Below the pieces are notes generated by a model. The model worked only from the letters and a program-made list of their open reading frames with translations, ran no database searches and was not told the origin of the DNA. Source: Zygnema cylindricum (taxonomy: Eukaryota; Streptophyta; Zygnematophyceae; Zygnematales; Zygnemataceae). From it: DNA of 45,523 nt. The position numbers and the translations under genes are program-made. Numbering within the stretch: position 1 is the first letter of the stretch; every line of letters starts with the position of its first letter. The stretch lies in NCBI GenBank assembly GCA_037447655.1, contig JBBHKE010003481.1, positions 1 through 45,523 on the forward strand, written 5' to 3'. Positions 42,776 through 45,523 of this stretch are shown here, piece by piece.

Positions 42776-43330
42776 GAAGAACAGAAGTTCATGCAGACTA
42801 ATCCTTACAGGAAAGTAGTGGGAAGCCTAATCTATTTTATGAATTCTATCCGGCCGGATTTGGCTTCAGTTGTAGAAGTGCTCGGAAGAAGTCTAAATGC
42901 TCCCACTAAGAGAGATTAGGAGCCATCTAAAAGAGTCCTTAGATATTTGATGTGAACTAAGGATTTATGGTTGCATTTGGGAGGAGGGAATAGTGACATC
43001 ACTACTTAGAGTGATGCCAGTTATGGTGATGCTCCGATGAGGAGATGTACTTTTGGATATGTATTATATGTGGGCGATGGAGCTTGTTGGTGGAGTAGCA
43101 AACACCAAATGGTTTTGCTCAGTCCCCGTGGAGGCTGAGTATATGGTTTCTTGCTCTGCTGTAAAAGAATTGATATGGGTGAAGTCTTTGTTTGGTGAGC
43201 TTGGTCACCTTCAGAGTGGTGTGCATAAAGTTTTTTGTGATAATCAAACAGCAATCGTTGTTGCTCCAATTCTAAACATCATTTTAAAGCCAAGCACATG
43301 GACATAAGACTTAGCTTTATTAGAGAGAAG
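42776..43330 (+). pseudogene. Copia-A (E) RNase H
   Basis: Connection (PYRKVVGSLIYFMNSIRPD), then SDASYGDAPMRRCTFGYVLYVGDGA, the Glu block in shifted frame (EAEYMVSCSAVKELIWVKSLFGELGHLQSG) and CDNQTAIV. Ends KHMDIRL-like near 43300. Catalytic blocks can be seen but stops and shifts separate them. Confidence 0.8.
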
Positions 43331-43463
43331 GTAGAAAAAAAAAATCAGTTTAGAGTATAGACCAGATAGCGAGATAATAGCAGACATGATGACCAAACCT
43401 ATGCCTTCCTTGAAGCTAATTTTTTAAAAGGAGAATTGTGGTCTGAAATTAAAGAGTAACTAG

Positions 43464-43476
43464 AAAATAAGGGGAG
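43464..43476 (+). other. Polypurine tract of E
   Basis: AAAATAAGGGGAG directly before the 3' LTR start TGTAG. Confidence 0.85.
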
Positions 43477-44488
43477 TGTAGATATTAATGGTTCTTTTAG
43501 TATTTTCTAGGTCTAAAATGAAATGTAGAAAAGAAGCCGAGGCAGTCTGCCTCTAACTCCTATCTTCAACTCCCACACTTGTGGCAGTCACTAAAGGTTG
43601 AAGAGGGAGCTAGAGCCATGGTTGCATGTGCTGTCCCGAGAGAGACAGGCAATTGTTGTTAAAACTAGGTAATTAATAGTTCACCTCTCTATTTTAGTTA
43701 TACTTTAAAGAGAGAGAGAGTGAGGATCAATGGCACGCCATGGCTGCCGCCATATTTAGAAATTGGCAGATTTTGAAGTAGATGATGTTTTAGCAAAATG
43801 TTGCTTGAGTCAGGATTTGAACCTGCAACCTCTGGATTCTATATAGCCAGGTGCCTTAACCATTAAGGCGCTAAGAAACGATACACGTGATGGATTTCAA
43901 AGATATATAAACATTAACGCAACTGCTAATTAACACCAAACTAACGAAAAGGAACAATTCATGTACGTACGCGAATTTGAACCGTGTAAAATATGTTTTG
44001 ATCAGACGCCCAGCATTATAGCCACCACCCGAAGTGAGCTTTTGGCTGCATTCGGAGATAGCGTCACCCGGTGCCACGTGGCGCTGCATTATTTGATATC
44101 GGAGAAGATGGGAGGAGGAACCATGGCTCCCAATTTGAGAGGTGTTACCTTGTAGACTATGTCGTACAATAAACGTACAATAAGTACATCGCCCATTGTA
44201 CCTTCTTGTACTATATAGTGTTCCTATTGGACTAAGGATTAGTAGTAGGTAGTCGTGAGTAGGCAGACCAAGACTCAGTGATATTTAGGTACATCTCTCT
44301 AAGAGAGTCATATAAAAGTCACTTTGACCAGCCATAACCTGCTCGGAGCAAATCTTCCTTTGCATGATTCGAGACCCTTGCCTTCGGATAGGTGTCAAAG
44401 CCACTGTATGGTGACAGTATTTTTGTGAAAACAAAGTAGGGTAATGGCTAAGCAGAAGTCCTACTGGACCTATAGGAGTCTGAGTTGC
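43477..44488 (+). mobile_element. Copia-A 3' LTR of E
   Basis: About 1012 bp, TGTAGATATTAATGG to GAGTTGC. Close to 33125-34193 up to about 44310, then it has many short deletions. CCACGTGG box at 44074-44081. Confidence 0.85.
43806..43873 (-). other. tRNA-Arg-like module in 3' LTR of E
   Basis: Best copy. Minus strand: TAGCGCCTTAATGG and GGTTAAGGC (D arm, A-box-like), CTGG...CCAG (anticodon stem with an enlarged loop), AGAGGTTGC, and CAGGTTCAAATCCTG (T arm with a 4-bp stem and a perfect B box). No clean acceptor stem. Antisense to the element. Confidence 0.65.
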
Positions 44489-44750
44489 CTGGCCGTTAAA
44501 TAAAGACGTAGTTTCACATAACCTAGAAATTACCTTAAAGGCCTCGGTTCAAAACGTACATATTATGGCTTCAACGTTTGCATTGGTGGGAACAAAATGA
44601 ACCATCATATGTACCAAATGACTATTAGTACTTTATCAATTGTACGCCGAAAATTATGCTACTAATTTGACCCTTAACCCGCTAGGACGAACACTCATTT
44701 GTTATTTTGACCTCGCACTGTTGCCTAATTAAACGAATCGCTATACTTTT
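44489..44750. repeat. Flank after E, copy of 34194-34485
   Basis: Starts CTGGCCGTTAAATAA, the counterpart of CCTGACTGTTAAATAAG at 34194, i.e. the end of the interrupted LTR H and its flank. Short deletions are frequent until about 44600, after which identity is high. Confidence 0.8.
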
Positions 44751-45523
44751 TAAAATACAACTCCGAATTGTGCGATTTTTTCGCGGACGTCTATCAAATT
44801 TAAAACTTTGTATCCGTAACACTTAAACACCCATTTATGAACAAGTTCTATCCCTTATTACCGTTACAGATGACCCTTTGCGGATATTCGATATGTATCG
44901 AAATTTGGGTACCGGATAATCGATATATCGCCTTGATGCATCGAGGAGTTTGATTTCGTGATATCTATGAGATATATCCACTAATATCATATTATATTTC
45001 AATCGCGATATATTAAAGTGACGCTAGGTCAAGTTTTTTTCCAATTCCTCCGCCCCTTTTTTGGTTGGGGTCGAAAAAGTTGAAATTTTAGATAACCGAA
45101 ACGGGCCTTTTTTTTTTTTAAATCTTAGAACCTGACGCCGACCCGGTTATGTCCCGCTCCAAAAATTTTAATTATTACCCAAAATGTGTTTATGAAAAAA
45201 AAGTTAACCGAAACTCAATTTCTCGCGGCTTCTCGTACTCGCCAGTACCCGAATAAGTACAAAATTAGTGGTACATCTCCCTTATACCTTCTTGGATACC
45301 AAGAGTTCAAAGTACAATAATTTTGGATAGTATTGACAGTACAAAGCCTTCATTTTTTTTCGTTTTTTACTTAACCTAACGTAACCGTTTTTTTTTATTT
45401 TTTTTTTGTGAATCACCCCTTTTAATCCGCCTGACCCCCCAAATTCGGCAACCGAATTTGTTTCGAATTCGACGCGGGCGGTCGGCTAACGGCCTGTTAC
45501 GATTTCGGTTAATTGTTTGCGAC
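44751..45523. other. Unassigned AT-rich right end
   Basis: No coding or LTR similarity. Several ATCGATAT/TATCGA palindromes at 44885-45000 and long T runs near 45028, 45110, 45350 and 45390. Could be older host DNA or an unrecognised repeat. Confidence 0.4.

Larger units (their letters stand above)
34486..44488 (+). mobile_element. Copia-A element E, plus strand, interrupted by mini-element
   Basis: A nearly complete element: truncated 5' LTR (34486-34989), PBS, gag, protease (split at 36281/40410), integrase, linker, RT, RNase H, purine tract (43464-43476) and 3' LTR (43477-44488). The protease is interrupted by the minus-strand mini-element 36282-40409. Pol has several stops and shifts. 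Confidence 0.85.

Noticed and set aside
43806-43873. A functional tRNA-Arg gene
   Set aside because: No paired acceptor stem, an enlarged anticodon loop, and it recurs at a fixed place in the LTR copies, so it is part of the LTR.
1-45523. CRISPR array, rRNA, bacterial operon or plasmid features
   Set aside because: No regularly spaced short repeats, no rRNA-like sequence, no ribosome binding sites; all coding traces are eukaryotic retrotransposon Pol/Gag.

Overview
This is a stretch of eukaryotic nuclear DNA made almost entirely of broken, nested LTR retrotransposons. I found no host gene. The lineage is uncertain. Ty1/copia elements dominate, and there is one chromodomain-bearing Ty3/gypsy (chromovirus) remnant and one mariner-like MITE. 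That mix fits a plant, alga, oomycete or chytrid-like genome, but nothing fixes the species. The main Copia families prime reverse transcription from an internal half of initiator tRNA-Met (PBS core GGTTATGGGCC), as Drosophila copia does. The left-edge element instead has a full-length tRNA-Met-type PBS.

I name four Copia families. Copia-J is a minus-strand gag-protease piece at 1-2043. Copia-A is the most abundant: LTRs of about 1.05 kb, starting TGTAGAAATT and ending GTTGCA, with subfamilies and a mini-element. Copia-B has LTRs of about 0.97 kb starting TGTTGTTTTT. Copia-C occupies 17.3-23.1 kb.

Left half: a Copia-A element on the minus strand (2044-16760, perfect 5-bp target duplication ATTGA) sits in the Copia-J LTR. 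Its own 3' LTR is split by a plus-strand Copia-B element (2502-11780, target duplication CATTG/CAATG). Copia-B has in turn lost its RT region and holds a gypsy 3' end (LTR, integrase, chromodomain; 5965-8335), a Copia-A RT fragment (8336-9809) and an inverted Copia-A-type LTR (9810-10778).

Middle: Copia-C (17338-23088) has local tandem duplications. Its RNase H is split by a solo-LTR-like insertion (20804-22534) that itself carries a MITE. A plus-strand Copia-A element follows (23089-28048) with a solo LTR in its gag. Next come minus-strand Copia-A fragments (28420-34268) with a solo LTR (33125-34193) in one of their LTRs.

Right half: a plus-strand Copia-A element (34486-44488) has its protease interrupted by a complete minus-strand mini-element (36282-40409). 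The mini-element has two LTRs of about 1.07 kb, a PBS, a polypurine tract and a long gag/condensed-pol reading frame with only one stop. The last kilobase is AT-rich and unassigned.

The most unusual points are four: (1) the non-autonomous mini-element that keeps an open frame after losing nearly all enzyme domains; (2) a tRNA-Arg-like module in antisense inside the Copia-A LTRs; (3) a gag frame that runs through the LTR/PBS junction, so the PBS is also coding sequence; (4) a duplicated LTR-plus-flank at 33125-34485 and 43477-44750. All repeat comparisons and identity estimates were made by eye.
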